This document shows positions 43,765-52,975 of a DNA stretch of 64,000 nucleotides, in pieces; within the stretch, counting starts at the first letter, position 1, and each line of letters starts with the position of its first letter. The position numbers and the translations under genes are program-made. Under the pieces are notes generated by a model. The model searched no databases. It worked only from the letters and a program-made list of their open reading frames with translations, and was not told where the DNA came from. The DNA is from Sedimentibacter sp. zth1 (GTDB lineage Bacteria > Bacillota > Clostridia > Tissierellales > Sedimentibacteraceae): the NCBI RefSeq assembly GCF_017352195.1, contig NZ_CP071445.1:2542001-2606000 (forward strand), written 5' to 3'.

Positions 43765-45087
43765 GTGATTATAATAAATGACTTGAACAAAATAATTCTT
43801 GCTACTGGCAGCGAAGAACTAAATAATGCTGTCATAGAGTATGCATCAAATAAAAACAATTACAACTTTGAACAAGTACATTATAGAGAATTCTTATTAG
43901 AAGAAGGTAATGATTTTAGTATATGTGTGATATCTGGAGTGCTTCCTGGAGAAATAAAATTTGACCGCCTAATCTATATGCTTAGAAGTAAAGATATCAG
44001 AGTTATTTTAATATTACTTGAAGAAAACAAAACAGAGTTAGAAATATGTATAAAATATCATGTAACTGATGTTTTAACCCAACCAGTAAAACCTGTAGAT
44101 ATTATTGATGCAATAGAAAATCCGAAAACCTTTAAAGATATAGAATTTATATATAAAAAAATGGGTCTAAGTTTAGAGCTTGACATAGATAAAACAGATA
44201 GTAAAAAAAGTGCAAAAAAGAATGTAAAGAAAAGCAACAACACTGAAAAAACAGTAAAAGAAATAATAAAATATAAACAATCTATTATAGGAGTAAAAAA
44301 TATAGGAGTTGTGTGTCTCTCTCATGGGGCGGGAGCTACATTTTTTACTTTAAATTTTGCTAAGGCTTTATCGGAGATTACTAAGGTTGCAGTAGTAGAA
44401 CATCCACTTATAAACCCAAAAATATATAATACCATAGGGATAGCAAATTATATTGACGAGGCAAGAGATTTCGTCAGCTATGCACATAATATAGCATACA
44501 ATAAGATAGATAAAAACAAAGCCTTTGCAAAAGACAATATAACGTACATAGTTACAGATCCAAACAGAGAAAAAATAAGCAGTGACGATTGGGACGAAAA
44601 TAATATGTTGAGACTTCTATATGTATCAAAAATACCAATAAATATTATAGACTTAGGAAATCAGTTATTTGATACAAGCATAATAAATATTATTGAACAA
44701 TTTAGTCTTGTAATAATTATTATAGATCCATACATACCAAATATATTAGAAAATCTACATACAATAGAAAAAATCAAAAAGCTTGAAGAAAACAAAAGTG
44801 TGAACATCAAGTATGTTATAAACAAATACAATGATGGAGTAGATAAATCAGAGTTACTAAACAATTTGGATATAGAACCAATAGCATATATACCATATTT
44901 AGATCCACAATATGTGTATAAAGCAACTAGCGAAAATAAGATACCATATAATTATAAGTATGTAAAAGAAAAGCTTGAAAAACCAATGACAAAACTAGCA
45001 AAAAATATATTACCTAAAGAAATAGAGTTTAAAAAGCAAAAACATAGAATAAACATACTAAGTAAAATAAAAAGTAAGAGGAGATAA
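43765..45087 (+). CDS. TadZ/CpaE-like protein 1
   Basis: 440 residues. N-terminal receiver-like domain (about 10-120: ILLEENKTELEICIKYHVTD then VLTQPVKPVD), a lysine-rich linker, then a MinD/ParA-like domain. The Walker A is degenerate: VCLSHGAGATFFTLNFAKAL lacks the usual lysine, as in many TadZ proteins. TadZ/CpaE positions the Tad machinery. First gene of the pilus operon. Start uncertain; GTG 43765 taken. Confidence 0.72.
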   Translation: MIIINDLNKIILATGSEELNNAVIEYASNKNNYNFEQVHYREFLLEEGNDFSICVISGVLPGEIKFDRLIYMLRSKDIRVILILLEENKTELEICIKYHVTDVLTQPVKPVDIIDAIENPKTFKDIEFIYKKMGLSLELDIDKTDSKKSAKKNVKKSNNTEKTVKEIIKYKQSIIGVKNIGVVCLSHGAGATFFTLNFAKALSEITKVAVVEHPLINPKIYNTIGIANYIDEARDFVSYAHNIAYNKIDKNKAFAKDNITYIVTDPNREKISSDDWDENNMLRLLYVSKIPINIIDLGNQLFDTSIINIIEQFSLVIIIIDPYIPNILENLHTIEKIKKLEENKSVNIKYVINKYNDGVDKSELLNNLDIEPIAYIPYLDPQYVYKATSENKIPYNYKYVKEKLEKPMTKLAKNILPKEIEFKKQKHRINILSKIKSKRR

Positions 45088-45089
45088 AA

Positions 45090-45737
45090 TTGAAAGCAAA
45101 GCATAAAACATTAATAGGAACGCTGCTGCTACTTTTAGCAATAGCGTTTTTTATTTTTTGGGAGTTTATCGGAAGAAAAACAGTTATGTGTCAAAATATC
45201 ATAATATTAAGTCAAGATGTTGATAAGGGAACGCTTATAACAGAAGAATTGTTGACAACAAAAAAGATAGAAACTGAAAGCTGTATAACTGATGTAGTCG
45301 TAAGTAAATCAGTTATAGTTGGACTAGAAGCTAAACATTATATACCTAAACATACACAATTGGTAAAACAATACTTTGAAGAATCTGCATTAGTTCTAAC
45401 AAAAGATGAAAAAATCATGAAAATACCAAAAGATTGGATATATACGTTTCCTGAAACACTTAGAAGGAAGGACAAAATATACATATATGCTGTTAAGAAA
45501 GATGAAACAACTACAAAAGTAACTAACTACAAAGATAATAAAGAACAATATATATTTAGCACAACTGTAGCATATGTTAAAGATAGTAGCAATAGAGAAG
45601 TAGAAAGCTTAGACGAAGACAGATTGACAGGAACATCTGTTATAAGTGATATAGAAATAGTAATAACAGAGAAACAATTTAAAATGCTAGAAGACTTAAC
45701 TAGTAAAGGGTTTACATTAGCTATAATGTACAAATAA
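45090..45737 (+). CDS. SAF-domain CpaB/RcpC-like protein
   Basis: 215 residues, TTG start after GAGGAGA. One N-terminal membrane helix, then a SAF domain (VDKGTLITEELLTTKKIETE, VVSKSVIVGLEAKHYIPKHT). CpaB/RcpC proteins work in Tad pilus assembly. Located between the two TadZ-like genes. Confidence 0.7.
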   Translation: MKAKHKTLIGTLLLLLAIAFFIFWEFIGRKTVMCQNIIILSQDVDKGTLITEELLTTKKIETESCITDVVVSKSVIVGLEAKHYIPKHTQLVKQYFEESALVLTKDEKIMKIPKDWIYTFPETLRRKDKIYIYAVKKDETTTKVTNYKDNKEQYIFSTTVAYVKDSSNREVESLDEDRLTGTSVISDIEIVITEKQFKMLEDLTSKGFTLAIMYK

Positions 45738-45753
45738 AGAAAGAGGAAATAAT

Positions 45754-46887
45754 ATGCAAATACATATAATAAGTGATGATAAAAAACTTATAGATTCTTT
45801 AAAACAAGTAAAATCAATAAAAGTAAAAGAAATTAAAAAACAAGATATAAGTGAAGATAAAGCAAATATTTTAGTTATAAGTGATAAACAGATAGATATT
45901 AATACATTAATATCACTTAAAAATACCCAACAAAAATGCTACTATCTATCAAGCAAAGAAAATTCAAATAAAATTGAAAAAGTAGATAAAAGTTTATTAG
46001 CAGTTAAAAACATTTATATAGTACCACCCAAGAGAACAATTCATCAAATACAAGAATATATATTAAAAGATACATTTGAAATAATTGATGAAAACAATGT
46101 ATACACATTCTTTGGTGCAGATAGCAAAGTAGGGACTACTGGTATTATACAAAAGGTAGCAATAGACATAGCAAAAAGACACCCAAATATAAAAACAATA
46201 GTATTATATTTAGATGGTCAAGAAGGATTTGATTGGATAGAAGATACTCAGACAGAAAATAGCATATCAGATTTAAAAGTAGCACTTAAAAATAACTTGA
46301 TAACTGAACAAAATTTAGAAGATTGTGTATACAAATATAAACTAAATTTGCATATGCTCAAAGGAGAAAAAACTATAACTGACAATATGTGTTATAGCCA
46401 AGATGAAGTAAATAACATCATATCATTGTGTAAAAATGTTTATGATATAGTTCTAATAGATGCTGGAAGTACAAAAAACATACAACTAATTATGTCATAT
46501 GCAGCACTAATTAATTCAGATAATAAAATACTTGTTACTGATCAAGTGTCAAGATCATATGATACTTACAAAAAAGGCAAGGAGCAAATATTAGAACCAT
46601 TAGGTATATCAAATTTTAAATTCTTGATACTTAATAAATATATAAATGATAGCATATTGAGCAAACCATGTGAACTGATGGAGAAATATGAACTTGTGAT
46701 ATTAAGCACATTACCATATATAGACTTTCATATGCAAGCAGCTACAGAAAAAAACATAACATTATTTGAGACAGAAAAGCAATATGAAAAAGGTATAAAA
46801 AATATAGTAGAGTATATAGAAAAAAAGAAAGGACTAGCAAGCACCAAAATTGTAAAGAAGCCTATATTTAAATTTTTTAAAAATTAA
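45754..46887 (+). CDS. TadZ/CpaE-like protein 2
   Basis: 377 residues. Short N-terminal receiver-like part, then a ParA/MinD-like domain with FFGADSKVGTTGIIQKVA as a divergent Walker A and IVLYLDGQEGF and IVLIDAGSTKNIQL following. The second TadZ-like protein in the operon; the pair may form a heteromer. The nucleotide-binding residues are atypical. Confidence 0.65.
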   Translation: MQIHIISDDKKLIDSLKQVKSIKVKEIKKQDISEDKANILVISDKQIDINTLISLKNTQQKCYYLSSKENSNKIEKVDKSLLAVKNIYIVPPKRTIHQIQEYILKDTFEIIDENNVYTFFGADSKVGTTGIIQKVAIDIAKRHPNIKTIVLYLDGQEGFDWIEDTQTENSISDLKVALKNNLITEQNLEDCVYKYKLNLHMLKGEKTITDNMCYSQDEVNNIISLCKNVYDIVLIDAGSTKNIQLIMSYAALINSDNKILVTDQVSRSYDTYKKGKEQILEPLGISNFKFLILNKYINDSILSKPCELMEKYELVILSTLPYIDFHMQAATEKNITLFETEKQYEKGIKNIVEYIEKKKGLASTKIVKKPIFKFFKN

Positions 46888-46905
46888 GAGTAGGAGAATG
46901 AGAGT

Positions 46906-48348
46906 TTGAAAGAGGAAAGTCAAAATAAACAGCAATACAACATAAAAGATATACTAGAACAAAATATAAAAGTAGAACCAGTGAAATTAACAAGAGATAC
47001 TGAAAATATTGAATTTAGTAAATTATGCAAAAAAGTCAGAAATTATTTTAATAACCTGCAGATAGGTACAGATGATTTAGAGAGACAGAAAAAAGCTATC
47101 ATAGGTTTCAAAGAAGAAGTTATGTACTATAGAGACAAGATAGAGCAGTACTTGAAAGATAATAATAAAAAGAACGAACAGTTTCCTGCTTGGTATGAGA
47201 GCTTGTCAGAAGCATTGTTCCATGAAATATGGGGTTTGGCTGGTATAGCAGAATGGTATAACGCAAAAACTCCTGAATTGAAAAATTCATCATCAGCAAA
47301 AATTATAGGTGACAAAATATACTTTATGATAAATGGTAAAACAACACTTATGCCACAGACTATAACAAAAGATAGAAGAAAACAGCTAATAAGAGCTTTG
47401 CTATCAAATGACTATAGAGTTAGATTAGATAATGATGTGCCGGACATAGAAATGGTAACAGGAGAAAGAATAAAAATATTTGGCCATGGTGTAACTAGAA
47501 AAGGAAAAGACACAATTATATTTAGAAAATTTCCTGTAAAAGACTATACGTTTGAAAAGCAAATAAAGCTAGGTACTTATCCTAACAATTCATTAAAACT
47601 ACTTAAGCTATTAGCTAAAATAGGATATAACATGGCATTTACTGGAGCAGTTAGAACATCAAAAACAACACAATTAGCTACATGGTTAAGCTATGAAAGT
47701 CAAACAGAGGACGGACTGATGGTAGAAACAAGACCAGAAATACCATTAGATACAATTTTACCAACTGCACCAATCATTCCTTTGGTAGTAGATACAGAAG
47801 AAAAATTGTCTAGCATTAGATCATCAATTATGCGTTCTGATGCAGACTACGTTATTATGGCAGAAGCAAGAGATGCATATGCATATGATATAGCTTTGAA
47901 AAGTGCAAGTGTAGGAACAAGAAGATGTAAACTGACTGCACATGTAAACAGTCCGTATGACTTTCCATATGAATTTGCAAGAGAAATAACTAGGATATAT
48001 GGTGGAAATATAGACTATGAAGCTATAAGCATAGCAAAAGCATATACATTGAATTTACACTTTATAAACTATCCACATAATAAGGCACAAAAGAGACTTG
48101 AAGGAATATATGTATTTGACTATAACCCAAGAACATATGAGATATGTATACACACATTATGTAAATATGATTATAAAAGTGATAGTTGGGGATTTAACTA
48201 TTGTATAACAGGTGACATGGAACGAATAGGTATAGAACAAGATTATGAAATATATAAAATGTTGTGTGAAGAACTAAAAAAACTGTCGCAACAATGTCCT
48301 ATACAAGAAAAATATAAACAGTCAATAAAACCGTTTTATAGTAGATAA
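46906..48348 (+). CDS. TadA/CpaF-like secretion ATPase with atypical P-loop
   Basis: 480 residues, TTG start. N-terminal helical domain, then the ATPase: a Walker A-like FTGAVRTSKTTQLATWL near residue 245, ETRPEIPLDTILP, Walker B-like DADYVIMAEARDAYAYDIAL, and a His-box LTAHVNSPYDF. The order and spacing match TadA/CpaF/VirB11. The P-loop reads GxxxxSKT, with serine in place of the invariant glycine before Lys. It could still bind ATP or have lost it; it is the only such ATPase in the locus. Confidence 0.8.
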   Translation: MKEESQNKQQYNIKDILEQNIKVEPVKLTRDTENIEFSKLCKKVRNYFNNLQIGTDDLERQKKAIIGFKEEVMYYRDKIEQYLKDNNKKNEQFPAWYESLSEALFHEIWGLAGIAEWYNAKTPELKNSSSAKIIGDKIYFMINGKTTLMPQTITKDRRKQLIRALLSNDYRVRLDNDVPDIEMVTGERIKIFGHGVTRKGKDTIIFRKFPVKDYTFEKQIKLGTYPNNSLKLLKLLAKIGYNMAFTGAVRTSKTTQLATWLSYESQTEDGLMVETRPEIPLDTILPTAPIIPLVVDTEEKLSSIRSSIMRSDADYVIMAEARDAYAYDIALKSASVGTRRCKLTAHVNSPYDFPYEFAREITRIYGGNIDYEAISIAKAYTLNLHFINYPHNKAQKRLEGIYVFDYNPRTYEICIHTLCKYDYKSDSWGFNYCITGDMERIGIEQDYEIYKMLCEELKKLSQQCPIQEKYKQSIKPFYSR

Positions 48349-48379
48349 AGTTTATTAATAAATGAAAGGGGGATGAAAG

Positions 48380-49330
48380 TTGACAATAATTAATATTATC
48401 ATATACATAACTATAATATTAGCAATATATATGATATTTCAACACTCTATAAATAATAAGATAAAATCTATAATTAGACATATACATAGAAAAAGAAAAA
48501 AGACTGAACTATATGAGTACATAAAGAAAATATATTTATCTGTACAAAATATATCAGATGAAAAACAATTAGAGTCAAAAATCTATGGACTGTATATAAA
48601 AACAGCAGCTATATTTTTATCAGTATTTATAGTTATATTTAGATATAACATTATGATATATAAAACTTTATATGCTATTTGTATAACGGTAGTACCGGCA
48701 ATTATGTTGTCTTTGCTACCGTTTGTTATGCTTAGAATAAAACTATATTATACACAAAGTAATAGTAGCAAAGAAGCACTAATTGTAACAACCGAGATAC
48801 TCAACCAATACAAAATTTATAACAACAATATAGTTGAAGCAATAGATGCAACTATAAAAAACTTAGAAAATAATATCATATGTAAGCATTATTTGATGAG
48901 ACTTTCAATGCGTATCAAAGAATATCAATCAGATGATGAGCTGTTGGATATACTAGATGAGTTTACATTTACTGTAAACACAAACTGGATTAGAATGTTG
49001 TCTGATTCAATATTTTTTTCGATGGTTAATAATATAGACATAACACTAAGCTTGGATGGACTGATAGAGCAAATAAAAGCTATAGACTATACTCAAAATG
49101 TAGGAAAGAGATTGAATATAGAGGGATTTGCTATGGCTAAATATTTAGCACCAATTCTATATATAACATTAGTAATCATTAGTGTAAAAGTATTTGATAT
49201 AAGCTTAAGTGACTACCTATACTATCAATTTACAAGTGATGGACTTAAGTATTTTATTTCTATAGTTATATGGTCTTTTATATGCTACATATGTGAATAC
49301 CTATATAGAAAAAGAAAATTTGATTTTTAG
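48380..49330 (+). CDS. TadB-like membrane protein
   Basis: 316 residues, TTG start after GGGGGATG. N-terminal helix, cytoplasmic segment, paired helices (about 74-94 and 100-120), a helical domain (about 130-245), and two C-terminal helices. This is the T2SSF/TadB arrangement. Forms the inner-membrane platform for the pilus ATPase. Confidence 0.75.
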   Translation: MTIINIIIYITIILAIYMIFQHSINNKIKSIIRHIHRKRKKTELYEYIKKIYLSVQNISDEKQLESKIYGLYIKTAAIFLSVFIVIFRYNIMIYKTLYAICITVVPAIMLSLLPFVMLRIKLYYTQSNSSKEALIVTTEILNQYKIYNNNIVEAIDATIKNLENNIICKHYLMRLSMRIKEYQSDDELLDILDEFTFTVNTNWIRMLSDSIFFSMVNNIDITLSLDGLIEQIKAIDYTQNVGKRLNIEGFAMAKYLAPILYITLVIISVKVFDISLSDYLYYQFTSDGLKYFISIVIWSFICYICEYLYRKRKFDF

Positions 49331-49338
49331 GGGAAAAT

Positions 49339-50046
49339 ATGAGTGATATAAAAATAAATATATGTCAAGTGATAGCAGTTATTATATTTGTAATATTAAC
49401 ATATTTAGGTACGAAATTTATATTTTTTAAGAAGAAAAAAAGCATAGATAAAAGATTTATAATTATGAATTTAAAAAATAACCTAAATAAAAAATTGAGT
49501 AAAAAAACATTAAAAGTAAGCTTTAGAAACATAAATAACCACTGGATACCATTTAGATTTATTGCAAAGCAAATAGATTTGAACTTAAAGAAAAAACAAG
49601 ATATAGAACTATCTAGTATAATCATACAACTACAAAATATAGCAGTTTCTCAACAGGACGAACCAACTTCACTATCATATATGTTAACCAGGATAGTTAG
49701 GTTTACAAAGTACACTAAGACAGCGTTTATTAAAATGATATCATATGTAGATCAGGCGAAAGAAGAGGAAGCAAAAGTAGCATTTATAAATGAGATAGAC
49801 ACACCACTTGCTAGAGATTTAGCACATATACTTATACAACTAGATAGTATAAAACCTGTAGAAGTAGTAAAACAGCTGAATGCATTAGAAGAAAGAGTGA
49901 GAAATGATAATATAACTACAAAAAATCAAAAAGAAGAACTTTACTCGGATATTATGTACATAATGCCTACAATACTGTGCTTTATAATACTTATGAATTT
50001 TTTAAAAATAATACTAAATATAATTACAAATTTTACAAATATATAA
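49339..50046 (+). CDS. TadC-like membrane protein (short)
   Basis: 235 residues with an N-terminal helix, a cytoplasmic helical region (LARDLAHILIQLDSIKPVEV), and a C-terminal helix (IMPTILCFIILMNFLKIIL). TadC proteins are usually near 300 residues, so this is a reduced version. Pairs with TadB. Confidence 0.65.
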   Translation: MSDIKINICQVIAVIIFVILTYLGTKFIFFKKKKSIDKRFIIMNLKNNLNKKLSKKTLKVSFRNINNHWIPFRFIAKQIDLNLKKKQDIELSSIIIQLQNIAVSQQDEPTSLSYMLTRIVRFTKYTKTAFIKMISYVDQAKEEEAKVAFINEIDTPLARDLAHILIQLDSIKPVEVVKQLNALEERVRNDNITTKNQKEELYSDIMYIMPTILCFIILMNFLKIILNIITNFTNI

Positions 50047-50075
50047 AATTTATTAATAAAAGGGAGGAAGAAACA

Positions 50076-50234
50076 ATGAAAAAAATAATAATAATTTTAG
50101 GAACAATAGTATTAGGAGTAATAATAGTAACAACTATGATACTAAGTGATACTGGACTAAAAGGTAGTGCAGATGATATCACAAACAATGCTGGAACAAC
50201 TATAAACAAAATGATAACAGACATAAGTAAATAA
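50076..50234 (+). CDS. Mini-pilin 1 (Flp-like)
   Basis: 52 residues from ATG 50076, GGGAGGAAG upstream. MKKIIIILGTIVLGVIIVTT then SDTGLKGSADDITNNAGTTI. A short basic start, one hydrophobic helix and a small polar tail match Flp-type pilins in size and layout. The usual Flp prepilin cleavage motif (G-x4-EY) is not obvious. Confidence 0.55.
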   Translation: MKKIIIILGTIVLGVIIVTTMILSDTGLKGSADDITNNAGTTINKMITDISK

Positions 50235-50244
50235 GGTATAACGA

Positions 50245-50391
50245 ATGAAAAAATTAATAATAATACTAGGATGTATTGTACTAGGCTGTTACATATTTAC
50301 TATGTTACTTGGTGATCAAGATACAAGTTTTAAAAACTTACAAAAAGAAGTATTTGAACAAGAAGAAAGTAGCTATTCAACTATACCATAA
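50245..50391 (+). CDS. Mini-pilin 2
   Basis: 48 residues, MKKLIIILGCIVLGCYIFTM. The N terminus copies mini-pilin 1 (MKK-IIILG-IVLG), the tail differs and is acidic. Ten base pairs after mini-pilin 1. Probably a duplicated pilin subunit; the two cysteines are distinctive. Confidence 0.5.
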   Translation: MKKLIIILGCIVLGCYIFTMLLGDQDTSFKNLQKEVFEQEESSYSTIP

Positions 50392-50411
50392 TAAAGTAAA
50401 AAGTAAGGAGA

Positions 50412-50444
50412 AAAGAAAGACCGTAAAAAGTCTTTCTTTAATTT
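50412..50444 (+). terminator. Terminator/attenuator after the mini-pilins
   Basis: AAAGAAAGAC pairs with GTCTTTCTTT, followed by AATTTTT. Placed between the abundant pilin genes and the pseudopilins, as is typical where pilin mRNA must exceed the downstream genes. Confidence 0.75.
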
Positions 50445-50450
50445 TTAATT

Positions 50451-50867
50451 ATGAAACAATTCATTGTATTATGTGCAGTATTTATATTGCTTTCAGCTAT
50501 GTTTTTGCAAATACCGTTACAAATGATGAACTATGAAAGAAAACATGCAATTATGTTTTATGTGAACAATGCAAAAGAAATGGCAAAACAAGAGGGATAC
50601 TACACAGATAAAATATTAGAAGAACTAAAAGAAAATATATTGACTAAAATGAACATAGACAAAAATCAAATAATTATATCAGAAAGCACAACTAGACAAC
50701 CCAAATATAGACAAAGCAAAAGCTTAGATGGTGAGCAAATATATATAAAAATATCAGTACCTTTTAATAAAATTATAGCAGCACAGAGCTTGTTCGGTAT
50801 AACCAATAAAAAGAGATACTATGTTATAGAAAATATGACTACATCAGAAAGGTTGGCTACACAATGA
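50451..50867 (+). CDS. TadE-like pseudopilin 1
   Basis: 138 residues: one N-terminal helix (FIVLCAVFILLSAMFLQIPL) and a soluble domain (MMNYERKHAIMFYVNNAKEM). Four-base overlap with the next gene. Layout fits TadE/TadF pseudopilins at the end of tad loci. Confidence 0.55.
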   Translation: MKQFIVLCAVFILLSAMFLQIPLQMMNYERKHAIMFYVNNAKEMAKQEGYYTDKILEELKENILTKMNIDKNQIIISESTTRQPKYRQSKSLDGEQIYIKISVPFNKIIAAQSLFGITNKKRYYVIENMTTSERLATQ

Positions 50868-51394
50868 AAGCATTTATAGTTGGAATTGCACTTATTATAC
50901 TTATGACACTAATGCTAGTATTTCAGTCTGATAACTATAATTGTAGATTAGAAACAGAGAACCTAAAGTACTGTTGTGAAGAAGCATCTGATTCAGCATC
51001 GTTATGTTATACAGAAATTCATGATAAAAAAGGTTACAAAATATATGATGAACAAGAAGGCATAAGAGTTATTGAAAGAACTATAAAAAACTACTTAAAA
51101 ACAAATGAAAATTTAGAACCAATACCCAAAAGTTATTGGACAGAAAAAATAAACTATACTGCATATTTTTTTGATGATGACAAGACATGCTCTATATACA
51201 GAAATGGAGCAAAGATAAAAGAATCTGTTTTTAATTATCCATTCTTATTCACTGATGAAGAGTTACAGTATAAAAAGAGCATATCAAGTCCAAATGTTAT
51301 AGTAACAATAAATGCAGGCAAGAGTAAATATAGACTATCATTTATAAAACCAAAAGACATAATACGTTCATCAGGATATGAGTATGAAATATAA
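50864..51394 (+). CDS. TadE/F-like pseudopilin 2
   Basis: 176 residues with an N-terminal helix (AFIVGIALIILMTLMLVF) and an outer domain with CRLETENLKYCCEEASDSAS and several tyrosines. Overlaps the previous gene by 4 bp. Last gene before a GTCCCC palindrome. Confidence 0.5.
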   Translation: MKAFIVGIALIILMTLMLVFQSDNYNCRLETENLKYCCEEASDSASLCYTEIHDKKGYKIYDEQEGIRVIERTIKNYLKTNENLEPIPKSYWTEKINYTAYFFDDDKTCSIYRNGAKIKESVFNYPFLFTDEELQYKKSISSPNVIVTINAGKSKYRLSFIKPKDIIRSSGYEYEI

Positions 51395-51395
51395 T

Positions 51396-51416
51396 ATTGT
51401 CCCCAGTGGGGACAAT
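51396..51416. repeat. GTCCCC palindrome, copy 8
   Basis: ATTGTCCCCAGTGGGGACAAT right after the pseudopilin gene; perfect palindrome apart from the centre. Confidence 0.9.
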
Positions 51417-51552
51417 AAAGAAAGGTTCTATCGATGAAAAGAGAAGATAAATTAAGTACGAAAATTTATAACATGGTAACATAGGAGTGATACATGCGGA
51501 TAAAACTTTTTTTATGTTTATTGATTGTTGATAAAATATGCTATAAATGCTT

Positions 51553-51590
51553 AAAAATATTGAAAAACACACAAATATTTCAATATTTTT
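51553..51590 (+). terminator. Terminator before the surface-protein genes
   Basis: AAAAATATTGAAA (51553-51565) pairs with TTTCAATATTTTT (51578-51590). AT-rich but long and T-ending. Confidence 0.6.
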
Positions 51591-51591
51591 A

Positions 51592-51620
51592 TTGATAATC
51601 ATATCAAAATATGGTAAAAT
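51592..51620 (+). promoter_or_regulatory. Promoter of the SLH and giant surface protein genes
   Basis: TTGATA (51592-51597), 17-bp spacer, TAAAAT (51615-51620), about 90 bp before the ATG. Confidence 0.6.
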
Positions 51621-51712
51621 AGGTATATAAAGAATATGTAAAAAACTTTCATGACATACTTTTTTTAGCATGTCGAATGATTGATTAATGTAAAAGAGTG
51701 AGGTAAAAAATT

Positions 51713-52963
51713 ATGAAGAGAATATTAAGTTTTATTTTTATTATATCAATGGTTTTAGCAATGTTTACTACAATTTATGCAGACGTAAATTTTACTGATG
51801 TAAAAGAAACAGATTGGTTTTATTCAAACGTAAAAGAAATGGTAAACTTAGGAATGATTGAGGGTTATCCTGATAATACATTTAAACCTAGAAAAGCTGT
51901 GAAAGCAGATGAATTTATAAAAATGGTATTGGTAGCATTTAATTATGATATACCCGAAACAGACAGTACATATTGGGCTGATAAATTCATTAAAATCGCA
52001 GAAAAAGAGGGTATTGTAAGTAAAAATACTGTTTCAGATTATCGTTTTGAAATAACTAGAGAACAAGTTGCAAGAATAGTTACAAATACATTATTCAAAA
52101 CAGAAGCCAGACCTACATCAACGTATGAAGAATATATTAAAAATGCAATGTTTGATTATCACTTGATAGCTGATGAATACAAGCAAGATATGATAGATTG
52201 TTATTCTTTAGGAATTATGCAAGGTGATGATTTAGAAAAAGTGAATCCACAAAAAAGTATTACAAGAGCAGAAGCAACAGCAGTTATTTTGAGAATGATT
52301 GATAATAACAGAAGATTAGAATGTAATTTCAATGCTGATGTTGAAAATAGTGAGTTTACAATAAATGATATTGAGGGTAACCCACATACCTTTATAGCCC
52401 CAATATTTAATGGTGAACCAGCACAAGAAATGATTGATATTGCATATATACTTCAAGAAGAAATGCAAAAGACCAAAGGTGCAGAGTTTTTTTCTTCATC
52501 CATTGGGGGAAATGATATTGGATTTACAGGATATGAAACACAAGTAAAACAAGATTTTTGCTATGATGATAATAATTTGACTAATGAAAATTTAGCATTA
52601 ATGAGTAAATACACTGATTTTGACTTTAATGTTGACTTTTTAGAATATAAAACAGAGTATAGCCCTTATGAATTGGTTTTGTGGAAAAATATTGCATGGG
52701 CTTCTGATGAAAAATATAAAGCACAGTGGGATTTATACAAAGAATATTTTTCAGAATATTACAAAGAGCCTTTTGAAAAAATGTTTAAATTATGGTTTGA
52801 AGATGAATTTGAAACCGCTTGGAACTTATTTATGACAGGACTTTCAAATACTGATGTAGAGTATACTGTTATTGAAAAAACAATAAATGAGAGAAATTTT
52901 TTTATACAATCTGATAATAGTTTTGTTACTTTTGCAGTTTCATTAAAAGGTCAACATAAATAA
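51713..52963 (+). CDS. Secreted SLH-domain protein
   Basis: 416 residues. Signal peptide (MKRILSFIFIISMVLAMFTT to IYA). Three S-layer-homology repeats follow: FTDVKETDWFYSNVKEMVNL with GYPDNTFKPRKAVKADEF, a second (TYWADKFIKIAEKEGIV), and a third (CYSLGIMQGDDLEKVNPQKS). The C-terminal half is a separate domain (FIAPIFNGEPAQEMIDIAYI). SLH domains bind pyruvylated secondary wall polymer. Probably anchors the surface structure; the large protein downstream follows after 12 bp. Confidence 0.85.
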   Translation: MKRILSFIFIISMVLAMFTTIYADVNFTDVKETDWFYSNVKEMVNLGMIEGYPDNTFKPRKAVKADEFIKMVLVAFNYDIPETDSTYWADKFIKIAEKEGIVSKNTVSDYRFEITREQVARIVTNTLFKTEARPTSTYEEYIKNAMFDYHLIADEYKQDMIDCYSLGIMQGDDLEKVNPQKSITRAEATAVILRMIDNNRRLECNFNADVENSEFTINDIEGNPHTFIAPIFNGEPAQEMIDIAYILQEEMQKTKGAEFFSSSIGGNDIGFTGYETQVKQDFCYDDNNLTNENLALMSKYTDFDFNVDFLEYKTEYSPYELVLWKNIAWASDEKYKAQWDLYKEYFSEYYKEPFEKMFKLWFEDEFETAWNLFMTGLSNTDVEYTVIEKTINERNFFIQSDNSFVTFAVSLKGQHK

Positions 52964-52975
52964 AGGGGTGTTAAA

